A stretch of 64,000 bases of DNA from Kineococcus endophyticus (GTDB lineage Bacteria; Actinomycetota; Actinomycetes; Actinomycetales; Kineococcaceae): contig NZ_JBFNQN010000004.1 in assembly GCF_040796495.1 (NCBI RefSeq), forward strand, positions 124,001 to 188,000. Direction: 5' to 3'. Position numbers and translations under genes: made by a program. A model generated the notes under the pieces. The model was not told the origin of the DNA and did not search any database. It saw nothing but the letters and a program-made list of their open reading frames with translations. Below are positions 31,364 through 40,165 of the stretch, in pieces (the first letter of the stretch is position 1; each line of letters starts with the position of its first letter).

Positions 31364-33601
31364 GTGACGACCGCGACCGTCGAGCTGAGCCCGCTGAACG
31401 TCCTCGCGGACGTCCCCGGGCGGGCGCGGTTCCAGGCGGACTGGCTGCGCCGCAGTCCCGCACGCGCGGTCGCCGCCGAGGAGGCCCTCGACCGCCTCGC
31501 GGGCACGCGGCTGGCCCGCGCCTACCCCGTGACGGGCAACGTCGTCGTCCACTACGACCCCGAGTCGCTCACGCTCGACGACCTGCTGGCGGCCGTGGCC
31601 GGCGTGGCGCTCCTGCCCGCCGACGCCGAACCGTCCCGCACGCCGCGGTCGGCCGACGTCGGCAACGGCGAGGTCGCCCGCATCGCCGTCGGCGGGGCGG
31701 CGCTGGCCCTGCTCGGGTTGCGGCGCTTCGCGTTCGGGCGCCCGCCCCTGCTCGGTCCGACGTCGCGTCTCGTGGCCACCGGCGTGACGATCTTCTCCGG
31801 GTACCCCTTCCTCAAGGGAGCCGTCGGGGCGCTCGTCGGCCGCCGCAGCGCCGGCACCGACGCCCTCGTCTCGGCCGCGACCGTCGCGAGCCTGCTGCTG
31901 CGCGAGAACGTCGTCGCGCTCACGGTCCTGTGGCTGCTCAACATCGGCGAGTACCTCCAGGACCTCACCCTGCGCCGCACCCGTCGTGCCATCGCGGACC
32001 TGTTGCAGGGCAGCGAGACCACCGCCTGGGTCCAGCGCACCGCCGCCGACGGCCAGGTCGTCGAGCAGCGCGTGGACCTCGCCGAGCTCGAGGTGGGGGA
32101 CCTCGTCGTGGTCCACGACCAGTCGACGATCCCCGTCGACGGCGAGGTCGTCGAGGGCGAGGCCGTCGTCGACCAGGCCGCGCTGACGGGGGAGAACCTG
32201 CCCGTCCAGCGGACCGTCGGGCACTCGGTGCTCGCCGGCAGCGTCGCCCTGCGCGGCCGGCTCGTGGTGCGCGCCACCGCCACCGGGCAGGACACGGCCG
32301 TGGGGCGCATCGTCGCCCGCGTCGAGGACGCCCAGGCCGACCGCGCCCCCGTGCAGACCGTCGGGGACCGCTTCAGCCGCAAGTTCGTCCCCGCCTCCTT
32401 CGGCCTGGCCCTGGCCACGCTCGTCCTGACGCGCGACGTCCGCCGCGCCATGACGATGCTGCTCATCGCCTGCCCCTGCGCGGTCGGGCTGGCCACGCCG
32501 ACGGCCATCAGCGCGGCCATCGGCAACGGCGCCCGGCGCGGGATCCTCGTCAAGGGCGGCTCGCACCTCGAGGCCGCCGGCCGCGTCGACGCGTTCGTCT
32601 TCGACAAGACGGGAACCCTGACGGTCGGTCGCCCGGTCGTCACCAACGTTCTGAGCTTCCGCGACGACTGGACCCCCGAGCAGGTGCTGTCCGAGGCGGC
32701 GAACTCCGAGGTGCACTCCAAGCACCCGCTGGCCCAGGCCGTCATCCGCTCCACCGAGGAACGCCACCTCGTCATCCCGACGCACGAGGAGTGCGAGGTC
32801 ATCCTCGGCCTGGGGATGCGGGTCCAGGCGAACGGCCGCGTCCTGCTCGTCGGGTCGCCCGGGCTCATGCGCCGCGAGGGGGTCGCCGTCGACACCACCG
32901 CGCAGGACTGGGTCGACCGGTTGCAGTCCGCCGCCGAGACCCCGCTGCTGCTGGCCGTCGACGGGGTCCTCACCGGCCTCGTCAGCCTGCGCGACGAGGT
33001 GCGCCCGGAATCGCGCAGTGTCCTCGAGGAACTGCGCCGCACCGGCGTCGAGCGCATCGTCATGCTCACGGGCGACAACGAGCGGACCGCGGCCGCCGTC
33101 GCCGCCGAACTCGGGGTCACCGAGTGGCGGGCCGAGGTGATGCCGGAGGACAAGCAGGACGTCGTCCGCGCGTTGCAGGCGGAGGGGTTCACGGTCGCGG
33201 TCGTCGGCGACGGCACGAACGACGCCCCCGCGCTCGCCCTGGCCGACCTCGGGATCGCGATGGGGTTGTCCGGCACCGACGTCGCGGTGGAGACCGCCGA
33301 CGTCGCCCTCGTCGGCGACGACCTGCGCCGGCTGCTGCAGCTGCGCGACCTCGGCGACCGCACGCTGGGGCTGATCCGGCAGAACTACGGCGCCTCGATC
33401 GCCGTCAACGGTTTCGGCCTGGCCCTCGGCGCCGCCGGGGCGCTCTCGCCGGTCCTGGCCGCGATCGCGCACAACGCCTCGTCCGTGTTCGTCGCGGTGA
33501 ACTCCGCCCGGCTCATCAGGTACCGGATCCCGGTGCAGCAGAGGCAGGACGGGACCGCAGGACGAGGGCCGCGGCGAGCGCCGTCGTCAGCGGGACGGTG
33601 A
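31364..33601 (+). CDS. P1B-type heavy-metal ATPase (CtpC-like)
   Basis: This is a 745-residue metal exporter. The N-terminal ferredoxin-like domain (about 10-85) lacks the C-x-x-C metal motif. Then come the membrane helices, the actuator motif TGENLPVQ (about 274), the CPC metal site Cys370-Pro371-Cys372, phosphorylation Asp414 in DKTGTLT, the H-P motif in SKHPLAQAV and GDGTNDAPAL near 614. The tail HNASSVFVAVNSARLIRY is typical of CtpC-like pumps for Zn/Mn. It is coupled to the PacL-like protein. Its last 86 bp overlap the convergent YibE gene, and the basic tail after IPVQQ is probably not essential. Confidence 0.92.
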   Translation: MTTATVELSPLNVLADVPGRARFQADWLRRSPARAVAAEEALDRLAGTRLARAYPVTGNVVVHYDPESLTLDDLLAAVAGVALLPADAEPSRTPRSADVGNGEVARIAVGGAALALLGLRRFAFGRPPLLGPTSRLVATGVTIFSGYPFLKGAVGALVGRRSAGTDALVSAATVASLLLRENVVALTVLWLLNIGEYLQDLTLRRTRRAIADLLQGSETTAWVQRTAADGQVVEQRVDLAELEVGDLVVVHDQSTIPVDGEVVEGEAVVDQAALTGENLPVQRTVGHSVLAGSVALRGRLVVRATATGQDTAVGRIVARVEDAQADRAPVQTVGDRFSRKFVPASFGLALATLVLTRDVRRAMTMLLIACPCAVGLATPTAISAAIGNGARRGILVKGGSHLEAAGRVDAFVFDKTGTLTVGRPVVTNVLSFRDDWTPEQVLSEAANSEVHSKHPLAQAVIRSTEERHLVIPTHEECEVILGLGMRVQANGRVLLVGSPGLMRREGVAVDTTAQDWVDRLQSAAETPLLLAVDGVLTGLVSLRDEVRPESRSVLEELRRTGVERIVMLTGDNERTAAAVAAELGVTEWRAEVMPEDKQDVVRALQAEGFTVAVVGDGTNDAPALALADLGIAMGLSGTDVAVETADVALVGDDLRRLLQLRDLGDRTLGLIRQNYGASIAVNGFGLALGAAGALSPVLAAIAHNASSVFVAVNSARLIRYRIPVQQRQDGTAGRGPRRAPSSAGR

Positions 33602-34772
33602 GCGCGAGGGCGATCCCGCCCACCGCCGAGCGCACGAGTTCCTCGGCGATCGCCGCCGAACTCACGACCTGCCCCAGCGGCTGCTCGTACAACTCGATGA
33701 GCAGCAGCGACGGCATGGCCGCGCCCGCGTAGGCGAACGTCACCGTGTAGACGGTGGAGGCGAGGTGGTCCCGACCCACCCGCATCCCCGCGGCGAACAG
33801 TTCCCGGAAACCCCCGCCGCGAGCCGCCCGGACCTCCCACACCGCCGCGGCCTGCGTGATGGTCACGTCGTTGAGCAGCCCGAGGGCCGCCACCAGCGTG
33901 CCCGCCAGCACCACGCCCCGCAGGTCGACCGCCCCCGTCAGCACCGTGACGGTGTACGCGGACTCCTCGCTGAGCCCCGTCAGGTGGGAGGCGTCGACCG
34001 CGAGGACCGCCGCGCCCGCGGTGACGAGCAGACCCGCCACGGTCCCCAGGTACGCCACCGTCGTGCGCGTCGAGAACCCGTGCGTCAGGTAGAGCACCAC
34101 CCCCATGACGGCGACCGCCGAACTGAGCCCGACGACGACCGCGTTCTCCTGCGTCAGCAGGGCCGGGACCACGTGGAACGCGATCGCCGCCCCGCCGACG
34201 GCCAGGCCCGCGAGTGCGGCCAGCCCCCGCCGCCGGCCCACGGCGACGGTCAGCACGACGAACACCGCCACGACGACCAGGAGCGGGACCCGCCGGTCGA
34301 CGTCCTCCCAGGCGTAGGTCGCGGCGCCGCCCGCCTCGCCGGGGTACCGCGTCAGCACGACGCGGTCGCCGGCGGACAGGCCGCCGTGGAACACCGCGGC
34401 CGGAACCGTGACCGTGACGTCCTGCCCGACGTCCTGGGTGGCGTCCTGCTCGGTGCCGTCCACGCGCACCGTCGCCTGCGGGCACTCCACCGTCTCGGGC
34501 AGCGTCCCGTCCGGCAGGCGCTCCTCGGCCAGCTCCCCGCGGCAGGTCAGCATCCGGGTCCCCGTGACGTCGCCGCGCACGGTCTGCGCGCCGACGTAGG
34601 TGGTGGAGGCCGACGGGACGTCGTGCGGCCACGTCGCCAGGACCCCGGCGACCGCGACCGCGAGCACCACCAGCACGACCGCCGTCAGCGCCCGCCGGGT
34701 CCGCCGCGGCAGCGGTTCCAGGGTGTCGTCGGCGGTCCCGCCGTGTCCGTGCCCGTGTCCGTGTGCGCCCAC
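33516..34772 (-). CDS. YibE/F-family membrane protein with His-rich N-terminus
   Basis: This is a 418-residue polytopic membrane protein. The N-terminus is MGAHGHGHGHGG, a possible metal-binding tag, then one helix (about 28-48), an extracytoplasmic beta domain to about 150, and about seven helices with the YibE/F-type GLLNDVTITQAAAVWEVR motif and STVYTVTFAYAGAAMPSLLL. The biochemical role of the family is unknown. It is convergent with and overlaps the metal ATPase. The His cluster and that neighbour hint at metal handling, but this is speculation. Confidence 0.85.
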   Translation of the reverse strand: MGAHGHGHGHGGTADDTLEPLPRRTRRALTAVVLVVLAVAVAGVLATWPHDVPSASTTYVGAQTVRGDVTGTRMLTCRGELAEERLPDGTLPETVECPQATVRVDGTEQDATQDVGQDVTVTVPAAVFHGGLSAGDRVVLTRYPGEAGGAATYAWEDVDRRVPLLVVVAVFVVLTVAVGRRRGLAALAGLAVGGAAIAFHVVPALLTQENAVVVGLSSAVAVMGVVLYLTHGFSTRTTVAYLGTVAGLLVTAGAAVLAVDASHLTGLSEESAYTVTVLTGAVDLRGVVLAGTLVAALGLLNDVTITQAAAVWEVRAARGGGFRELFAAGMRVGRDHLASTVYTVTFAYAGAAMPSLLLIELYEQPLGQVVSSAAIAEELVRSAVGGIALALTVPLTTALAAALVLRSRPASAAPGSGT

Positions 34773-34803
34773 CCGGCCATCCTGGCGGACGGACGGCGTG
34801 GGG

Positions 34804-35802
34804 TCAGCGCAACCCGTGCTCGCGCAACCGCTCCCACTCGTCCCGGAAAAGGGGCAGGACGGTCCCGTGCTTGGTCGAGGGCGGGATCGAGACCTCCCCG
34901 GCGGGCACCGGTTCCCAGCGGCCGGAGTCCAGGTCGTCGCACTGCAGGGCGAAGTACCCCTGGGGCCACTCGGCGTACTGGTCGAGGAACAGGTACCAGC
35001 GGTCGCGGTCGCGGGCCTTCACCACGAGGGGGGCCTCGACCCCGCCGGGGTAGCGGTCGCCGGCGATGTTCGTCGTCACGACCTCGAAGTCGTCGGCGAA
35101 CAGCGCGGAGCCGCGTTCGAGGAAGATGCCGTACCCGCCGTCGCGGTCCTCGTCCTTGGAGAACCGGTAGACGCGGCCGTGCTCCTGCAGGACAGCGGTG
35201 TCGATGATGTCCCGGCCCCCGGTGTCGACCATGACCTCCGTGGGGCCGAAGGCGACGAAGTCCCGCGTGCGGGAGGCCAGGATGCGGCTGTAGCTCTCGC
35301 TCGCGTGCTCGACGTCGTCCTCGGGGAACAGGCGGGAGGACCAGAACACGACGTGCTCGCCCGTCGCGGGGTCCGTGGTGACCTCCGGTGCCCACGCCAT
35401 GCCCGCCGTCGGGGGCGCCACCTCGACCAGGCGCGGCCCCTCCCACGTGAGCAGGTCCTCGGAGTCCCACAGCACGAGCGACCGGCTGCCGTGCCGGCGC
35501 CACTCCTCCCACCGCAGCCCCCCGCCGTCCCACACGCGCAGGTCCGTCGCGAGGAGGTGGAACCGGCCGTCGTCGTCGCGGACGATCGCCGGGTCGCGCA
35601 CGCCCGTGGTGCCCAGCCGGGACTCCAGGACGGGCCCGCCGCCCCACAACGGGTCCCAGCGCAACGGGGAGTCGTCCTGGCTCAGCGAGAAGTGGATCTT
35701 CTCGGCGTGGCCGTCCGGGTCCTCCCGGAAGTGCGCCAGCAGCCAGCCGAACTCCTCGCGGTCGTCCCCACGGTCTGTCCCGGTGTCACCCACGGGCCCC
35801 AC
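34804..35802 (-). CDS. glycoside hydrolase, GH43-like five-bladed propeller
   Basis: This is a 332-residue protein without a signal peptide. GH43-type active-site strands are visible: GVRDPAIVRDDDGRFHLLAT (general-base Asp near 70), MAWAPEV (transition-state Asp/Glu region), SSRLF, and GGVEAPLVVK with a Glu at the general-acid position (about 255). GH43-clan enzymes release arabinose or xylose from plant polysaccharides. It is only 4 bp from the TolB-like gene upstream on the same strand, so the two are probably co-transcribed. Substrate is not determinable. Confidence 0.8.
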   Translation of the reverse strand: MGPVGDTGTDRGDDREEFGWLLAHFREDPDGHAEKIHFSLSQDDSPLRWDPLWGGGPVLESRLGTTGVRDPAIVRDDDGRFHLLATDLRVWDGGGLRWEEWRRHGSRSLVLWDSEDLLTWEGPRLVEVAPPTAGMAWAPEVTTDPATGEHVVFWSSRLFPEDDVEHASESYSRILASRTRDFVAFGPTEVMVDTGGRDIIDTAVLQEHGRVYRFSKDEDRDGGYGIFLERGSALFADDFEVVTTNIAGDRYPGGVEAPLVVKARDRDRWYLFLDQYAEWPQGYFALQCDDLDSGRWEPVPAGEVSIPPSTKHGTVLPLFRDEWERLREHGLR

Positions 35803-35806
35803 CCTG

Positions 35807-37219
35807 TCAGCCCCTGGTCGTGTCGCGAGCCCAGTCCGGCACCGCCGTCAGCGCGGCCAGCTGCTCCCGCCGGCGCAGCAACCCGGCCGTCGCGGGGGCG
35901 GCCAGCACGGCGGCGGCCAGCACCAGCCCGAGGCGCACCGGCAGCGGCCACGGCCCGCGGTCCACCGACGTCGAGGTCGTCGTCACCGCCCGGGTCAGGA
36001 GCGCGCCCGCCAGGGTGAGGTCGCCCGCGGGGTGGTGGCCGCGGGCCGTCGGGACCCGCAGGTAGGGCGACGTCGCACCCGTGCGCAGGTCCGTGCGGAC
36101 GACGGTGAGGTCGCCCCCGTCGACACCGTCCGCGCCCGAGGGGACCGACTGGTGGACGAGCTCGCCGGCTCCGGTCCAGCCCAGCACGTCCCGGCCCGGG
36201 ACCGCACCCGGCACGCCCCGGCCCGCCTGAGCGGCGACGAACTCGATGCGCGCCGACGGTGTGCCGCCACCGGCCTCGAACGCCAGCAGCGTGCCGTCCG
36301 GCGACCACGCCGGCCCGTCGGCGAGGACCGCACCCGCCGGGGCCGCCAGCTCGGTGCCCGGCACCGCGCCGTCCTGGGAACCGGCGGTGAACGGGTCGAC
36401 GACGTGCACGACGGTCGCACCCGGTTCCTGGTAGGCGAGCCGGGACCCGTCGGGGCTGAAGGCCGCCGCCACGACGCGTTCGGCCCCGGGGACCGCGACG
36501 GCCCGGTCCGAGCGGGTGTCCAGGACGAACAGCTGGCCGGAGGTGCCCCCGGTGGGTGCGGCGCCGGCCTCCGAGGCGGAGGCGGGCGCCTCGGTCCCGA
36601 GGTAGGCGAGGCGGGCACCGTCGGGGCTCCACGACACCGGGACGACCACCGGGACGCGGGGGACGACGTGCACGCGGGTGTCGCCGGAGGCCAGGTCGAC
36701 GAGCGCGAGGGTGGAGCTGGCGCCGACCGGGCGGACGAGGGCCGCACCGGCGTCCGCGGCGGACGAGGAGGGGGCCACCACGACCCGTCCGGGCGGCAGG
36801 GTCGTCGCGGCGGACTCGGTCGTCGAGGCGCGGGCGGGGTCCGTCCCGGACGGACCGTCCCCGAGCGCCACGGTGCGCCCGTCGGGGGACACCACCGCGG
36901 CCGCCGGGACCTGCGAGCTCCCGCGGTCGGCCGCCTGCGTCAGCCGCCGCGCGCTGGTCCCGTCCGCCCCGAGGACGAGGGTCTGCGTGGTGCCCGTGAC
37001 GCCGCCGGCCGCGTCCTGCCGGTAGACCGCGAGCGCGGCCCCGACCGGGTTCGTCGCCACCTGAGCCGTCAACGCGCTGTAGCCGGGGAACTGCGCGGGG
37101 ACCACCGACCGGGACGGGGGACGTCGCTGGCCGGGCAGCGCGGCGACGGCGAGGACGGCGAGGGTGCCCAGGACGAGCACGCAGAGCGCGACGAGGAGGG
37201 GCAGGCGGCGCGAGCTCAT
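35807..37219 (-). CDS. TolB-like beta-propeller membrane protein
   Basis: This 470-residue protein is anchored at both ends: an N-terminal helix (about 7-29, LLVALCVLVLGTLAVLAV) and a C-terminal helix (about 425-445, LGLVLAAAVLAAPATAGL). The extracytoplasmic part carries repeated PD40/WD40-type blades, WSPDGARLAYLG, FSPDGSRLAYQE and WSPDGTLLAFEA. Such propellers bind proteins or glycans. No catalytic residues are evident. It is followed at 4 bp by the GH43-like enzyme and divergent from the DNA glycosylase gene. Confidence 0.78.
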   Translation of the reverse strand: MSSRRLPLLVALCVLVLGTLAVLAVAALPGQRRPPSRSVVPAQFPGYSALTAQVATNPVGAALAVYRQDAAGGVTGTTQTLVLGADGTSARRLTQAADRGSSQVPAAAVVSPDGRTVALGDGPSGTDPARASTTESAATTLPPGRVVVAPSSSAADAGAALVRPVGASSTLALVDLASGDTRVHVVPRVPVVVPVSWSPDGARLAYLGTEAPASASEAGAAPTGGTSGQLFVLDTRSDRAVAVPGAERVVAAAFSPDGSRLAYQEPGATVVHVVDPFTAGSQDGAVPGTELAAPAGAVLADGPAWSPDGTLLAFEAGGGTPSARIEFVAAQAGRGVPGAVPGRDVLGWTGAGELVHQSVPSGADGVDGGDLTVVRTDLRTGATSPYLRVPTARGHHPAGDLTLAGALLTRAVTTTSTSVDRGPWPLPVRLGLVLAAAVLAAPATAGLLRRREQLAALTAVPDWARDTTRG

Positions 37220-37299
37220 GCCCCAGCTTCACCCGACCGGACGCCGGGAGCCACTCCTCCGGCGTGGCCGTGCCGGAACCCCCGCCGCGCGGCGGGGAC

Positions 37300-37334
37300 C
37301 GCCCTCGGGCACGGTGGGCGGGTGCCCGAGGGCG
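37300..37334 (+). promoter_or_regulatory. 13-bp inverted repeat covering the nei start codon
   Basis: CGCCCTCGGGCAC (37300-37312) pairs perfectly with GTGCCCGAGGGCG (37322-37334) across a 9-nt loop. The right arm is the first 13 bases of the coding region, so an mRNA starting upstream would bury its GTG start in a very stable stem. It may be an RNA switch or a DNA operator. Confidence 0.6.
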
Positions 37335-38149
37335 ACACCGTGTTCCTGCTCGCCCGCCGCCTCCACGCCCGGCTGGCGGGGCGTCCCGTGCACCGCAGCG
37401 ACCTGCGGGTGCCGCGCTTCGCGACGGCGGACCTGTCGGGGACGCACCTGGTGGAGGTCGTCTCGCGGGGCAAGCACCTGCTGACGCGTCTGGTGCCCGG
37501 GGACGGTGCGGTGGTCACCGAGCCGACGACCCTGCACACCCACCTGCGGATGGACGGCGAGTGGACGGTCCTGGGCCCGGGCAAGCGGCTGCCGGCACGC
37601 CTGCAGCCGGACGTCCGCGTCGTGCTCGAGACGGACGGGCCGACGGCGGTGGCGCTGCGGATGCCCGTCGTCGAGCTCGTCCCCACGGCCCTCGAGCACA
37701 CCGTCGTCGGGCACCTCGGCCCGGACCTCCTCGGGGCGGACCTCACCGTCGACGAGCGCGTCGAGCGGTCCGTGGCGAACCTCGCGCTGCGGCCCGAGCG
37801 GAGGATCAAGGCCGCGCTCCTCGACCAGCGCAACCTGGCGGGGATCGGCAACCTCTGGGCCGACGAGCTCTGCTTCCTGCGCGGACGGTCCCCGTGGGCG
37901 CCGGTCGGGGACGTCGACCTGCCACCGCTGGTTCGCCTGGCCGTGAAGATGCTGACGTTCTCCGTGGGGCCCTCCCGGGCCCCGCAGGTCACGACGGGCG
38001 ACACCCGCCCCGGCCGGCAGCACTGGGTCTCCGGCCGCGCCGGGAAACCCTGCCTGCGGTGCGGGACGACGGTGCTCGTCGAGGCCGAGGTGCCCGGGGA
38101 CCCCGAACGCCGGCGCACGTGGTGGTGCCCGCACTGCCAGCCCGGGTGA
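37322..38149 (+). CDS. Fpg/Nei-family DNA glycosylase (endonuclease VIII-like)
   Basis: This is a 275-residue base-excision repair enzyme. It starts M-P-E-G-D-T: after Met removal the N-terminal Pro is the Schiff-base nucleophile and Glu the acid, a pattern of the Nei branch (Fpg has P-E-L-P). The H2TH motif region is LDQRNLAGIGNLWADEL (about 167-183). The zinc finger CLRCGTTVLVEAE through WWCPHC closes the protein. It removes oxidised pyrimidines and cleaves abasic sites. The start codon is inside an inverted repeat. It is divergent from the TolB-like gene. Confidence 0.92.
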   Translation: MPEGDTVFLLARRLHARLAGRPVHRSDLRVPRFATADLSGTHLVEVVSRGKHLLTRLVPGDGAVVTEPTTLHTHLRMDGEWTVLGPGKRLPARLQPDVRVVLETDGPTAVALRMPVVELVPTALEHTVVGHLGPDLLGADLTVDERVERSVANLALRPERRIKAALLDQRNLAGIGNLWADELCFLRGRSPWAPVGDVDLPPLVRLAVKMLTFSVGPSRAPQVTTGDTRPGRQHWVSGRAGKPCLRCGTTVLVEAEVPGDPERRRTWWCPHCQPG

Positions 38150-38308
38150 CGAACGTGAACGGACGGTGTCCCGCGCACCGTGGCCGACCGGTGCAGGTGA
38201 ACACTCGATGACCGTTCCCCGCCCCGGGGCGCGAGTGGCCGGAGGGCCCCCGGACGCGAACTACTGTTCCTGACGTCCAGCCCGCTCCCGACCTGGGAGG
38301 AGGTCGCG
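38150..38308 (+). promoter_or_regulatory. upstream region of the Ugp-like operon
   Basis: An inverted repeat GCACCG-N8-CGGTGC lies at 38175-38194. Two GTGAAC elements (38155-38160 and 38197-38202), read on the other strand as GTTCAC, resemble half units of actinobacterial PHO boxes but are not spaced as the usual 11-bp direct repeats. A strong GGGAGGAGG precedes the TTG start. No clear -10/-35 pair was identified. Confidence 0.3.
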
Positions 38309-39229
38309 TTGACGACCCTCCACCAGGTTCCCGCACCGCGCACCCGGAAACTCCCGTGGCGGTCGTGGGGAACCTTCCTGCTGCTCGCCGGGCCCAACGT
38401 CGCGCTCCTCGTCGTGTTCGTCTACAAGCCCCTCGTGCAGAACGTCCAGTACTCGCTGCTGCACTGGAACCTCGGTTCCGACACCGCGACGTACGTCGGG
38501 CTGCAGAACTACGTGAACTACTTCACGAACCCGAAGACCCCGACGGTCCTGCTGACGACCCTCGTCTTCGCGGTCGTCACGGTCGGCGGCTGCATGGCGC
38601 TCGGCCTCGCGCTGGCGCGCCTGCTCGACCGGAACCTGCGCGGCCGCACGTTCGTCCGCGCCGCCGTCTTCGCGCCGTACGTCCTGTCGGGCGTCGCGGT
38701 CGGCATGTGCTGGCTGTTCGTCTTCGACCCGCAGTACGGCCTGGTCTCCGGCCTGCTGCGCGCCGTCGGGATCGGTTCGCCGAACTGGTACAACGACCCC
38801 GACTGGGCCCTGGCGATGGTCTGCGTCGTCTACCTGTGGAAGTACGTCGGGTACGTCGCGATCATCTACCTGGCCGCGCTGCAGTCGGTGCCGCACGACA
38901 TCCTCGAGGCCGCGCAGATCGACGGTGCCTCGCCCCTGCGGACGTTCTGGTCCATCGTCTTCCCGCTGCTGTCCCCGACGACGTTCTTCCTCGGCGTCAC
39001 GGTGTTCATCGAGTCCAACGCCGGCGGGTCCTTCGACATCATCCGCGCCATGACCAAGGGCGGGCCGCTGGAGGGCACGACGACGATGGTCTACCAGGTC
39101 TACCAGGAGGCCTTCGTCGACGGTTCCGCCGGCTACGCCTCGGCGATCGCGACCCTGCTGTTCCTCGCCCTGCTCGTCGTGACGGTCGTCCAGATGGTCG
39201 TCGTGGAACGGAAGGTGCACTACCGGTGA
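38309..39229 (+). CDS. CUT1 ABC importer permease (MalF/UgpA type)
   Basis: This is a 306-residue inner-membrane permease with six helices. The EAA loop that docks the ATPase reads DILEAAQIDGASPLRTFWSI (about 195-214). TTG 38309 has GGAGGAGG 5 bases upstream. The stop overlaps the next permease by 4 bp. With its partner, binding protein and glycerophosphodiesterase it resembles the Ugp glycerol-3-phosphate/glycerophosphodiester uptake system. No ATPase gene is present. Confidence 0.88.
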   Translation: MTTLHQVPAPRTRKLPWRSWGTFLLLAGPNVALLVVFVYKPLVQNVQYSLLHWNLGSDTATYVGLQNYVNYFTNPKTPTVLLTTLVFAVVTVGGCMALGLALARLLDRNLRGRTFVRAAVFAPYVLSGVAVGMCWLFVFDPQYGLVSGLLRAVGIGSPNWYNDPDWALAMVCVVYLWKYVGYVAIIYLAALQSVPHDILEAAQIDGASPLRTFWSIVFPLLSPTTFFLGVTVFIESNAGGSFDIIRAMTKGGPLEGTTTMVYQVYQEAFVDGSAGYASAIATLLFLALLVVTVVQMVVVERKVHYR

Positions 39230-40128
39230 GCGTCCAGGAGAAGGCCACCTCCGGCTCCGGCCGGATCCCGGCCCCGCGGTCCGGGGACGGCGGACCCGCG
39301 CGTCCCCGTCGGCGCCGCGTCGACGTCCTCGGGTACGCCGGCCTCGTCGTGGCGGGCCTCGTCATGGTCGTCCCGATGCTCTGGATGCTGCTCGCGTCCT
39401 TCAAGCAGCGCAACGAGATCTACACGATCCCGTCGCAGTGGCTGCCGCACGCGCTGCAGTGGCAGAACTACGCCGACGTGTTCGCGACGGTCCCGTTCGC
39501 GCACTTCCTGCTCAACAGCGTCATCACGACCGTGGCGGGCGCCGGGCTGAAGGTCGTCCTGGGGCTCATGTGCGCCTACGCGCTGGTGTTCGTCGAGTTC
39601 CCCGCCAAGCGCCTCGTCTTCCTCGTCGTCCTCGCGGCCCTCATGGTGCCGCCGCAGGTGACGCTCATCCCGAACTACACGCTCATCGCGCAGATCGGCT
39701 GGCTGAACTCCTACCAGGGGATCGTGCTCCCCGGGCTGGCCAGCTCGCTCGGCACGTTCCTGTTCCGCCAGCACTTCCAGACGCTGCCCGCCTCCGTCCT
39801 GGAGGCGGCGACGCTCGACGGTGCCGGGCACTGGCGACGGCTGTGGCAGTTCGTCGTACCGCTCTCGGCGCCGACCGTCTCGGCCGTCGCGCTCGTCTCG
39901 GTCGTGGGGGAGTGGAACCAGTACCTGTGGCCGCTGCTCGTCACCGACCGGTCCGAGATGATGACCCTGCCGGTGGGTCTGACCCTGCTGCAGAACAACG
40001 ACGGCATCACCAACTGGGGCGTCCTCATGGCCGGCACCGTGCTGGTCATGCTGCCGATCCTGCTCGTCTTCCTCTTCTTCCAGCGCCGGCTCGTGGCGGG
40101 TCTCGCCGCGGGTGCGCTCGCCAACTGA
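39226..40128 (+). CDS. CUT1 ABC importer permease (MalG/UgpE type)
   Basis: This is a 300-residue partner permease with a basic, Pro-rich N-terminus and six helices. The EAA motif is SVLEAATLDGAGHWRRLWQF (about 186-205) and TM6 ends in a QRRLVAGLAAGALA tail typical of MalG-type subunits. GTG 39226 overlaps the previous stop (GTGA). It forms the transport pore with the upstream subunit. Confidence 0.9.
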   Translation: MSVQEKATSGSGRIPAPRSGDGGPARPRRRRVDVLGYAGLVVAGLVMVVPMLWMLLASFKQRNEIYTIPSQWLPHALQWQNYADVFATVPFAHFLLNSVITTVAGAGLKVVLGLMCAYALVFVEFPAKRLVFLVVLAALMVPPQVTLIPNYTLIAQIGWLNSYQGIVLPGLASSLGTFLFRQHFQTLPASVLEAATLDGAGHWRRLWQFVVPLSAPTVSAVALVSVVGEWNQYLWPLLVTDRSEMMTLPVGLTLLQNNDGITNWGVLMAGTVLVMLPILLVFLFFQRRLVAGLAAGALAN

Positions 40129-40165
40129 CCCTCCCCTCCCTCCGACACCGTTCCAGGAGAACCCC

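Noticed and set aside
33541-33601. A frameshift at the end of the P-type ATPase gene
   Set aside because: All catalytic motifs and the last membrane helix are complete before residue about 725. The basic tail and the antisense overlap with yibE look like loose 3' packing, not breakage.
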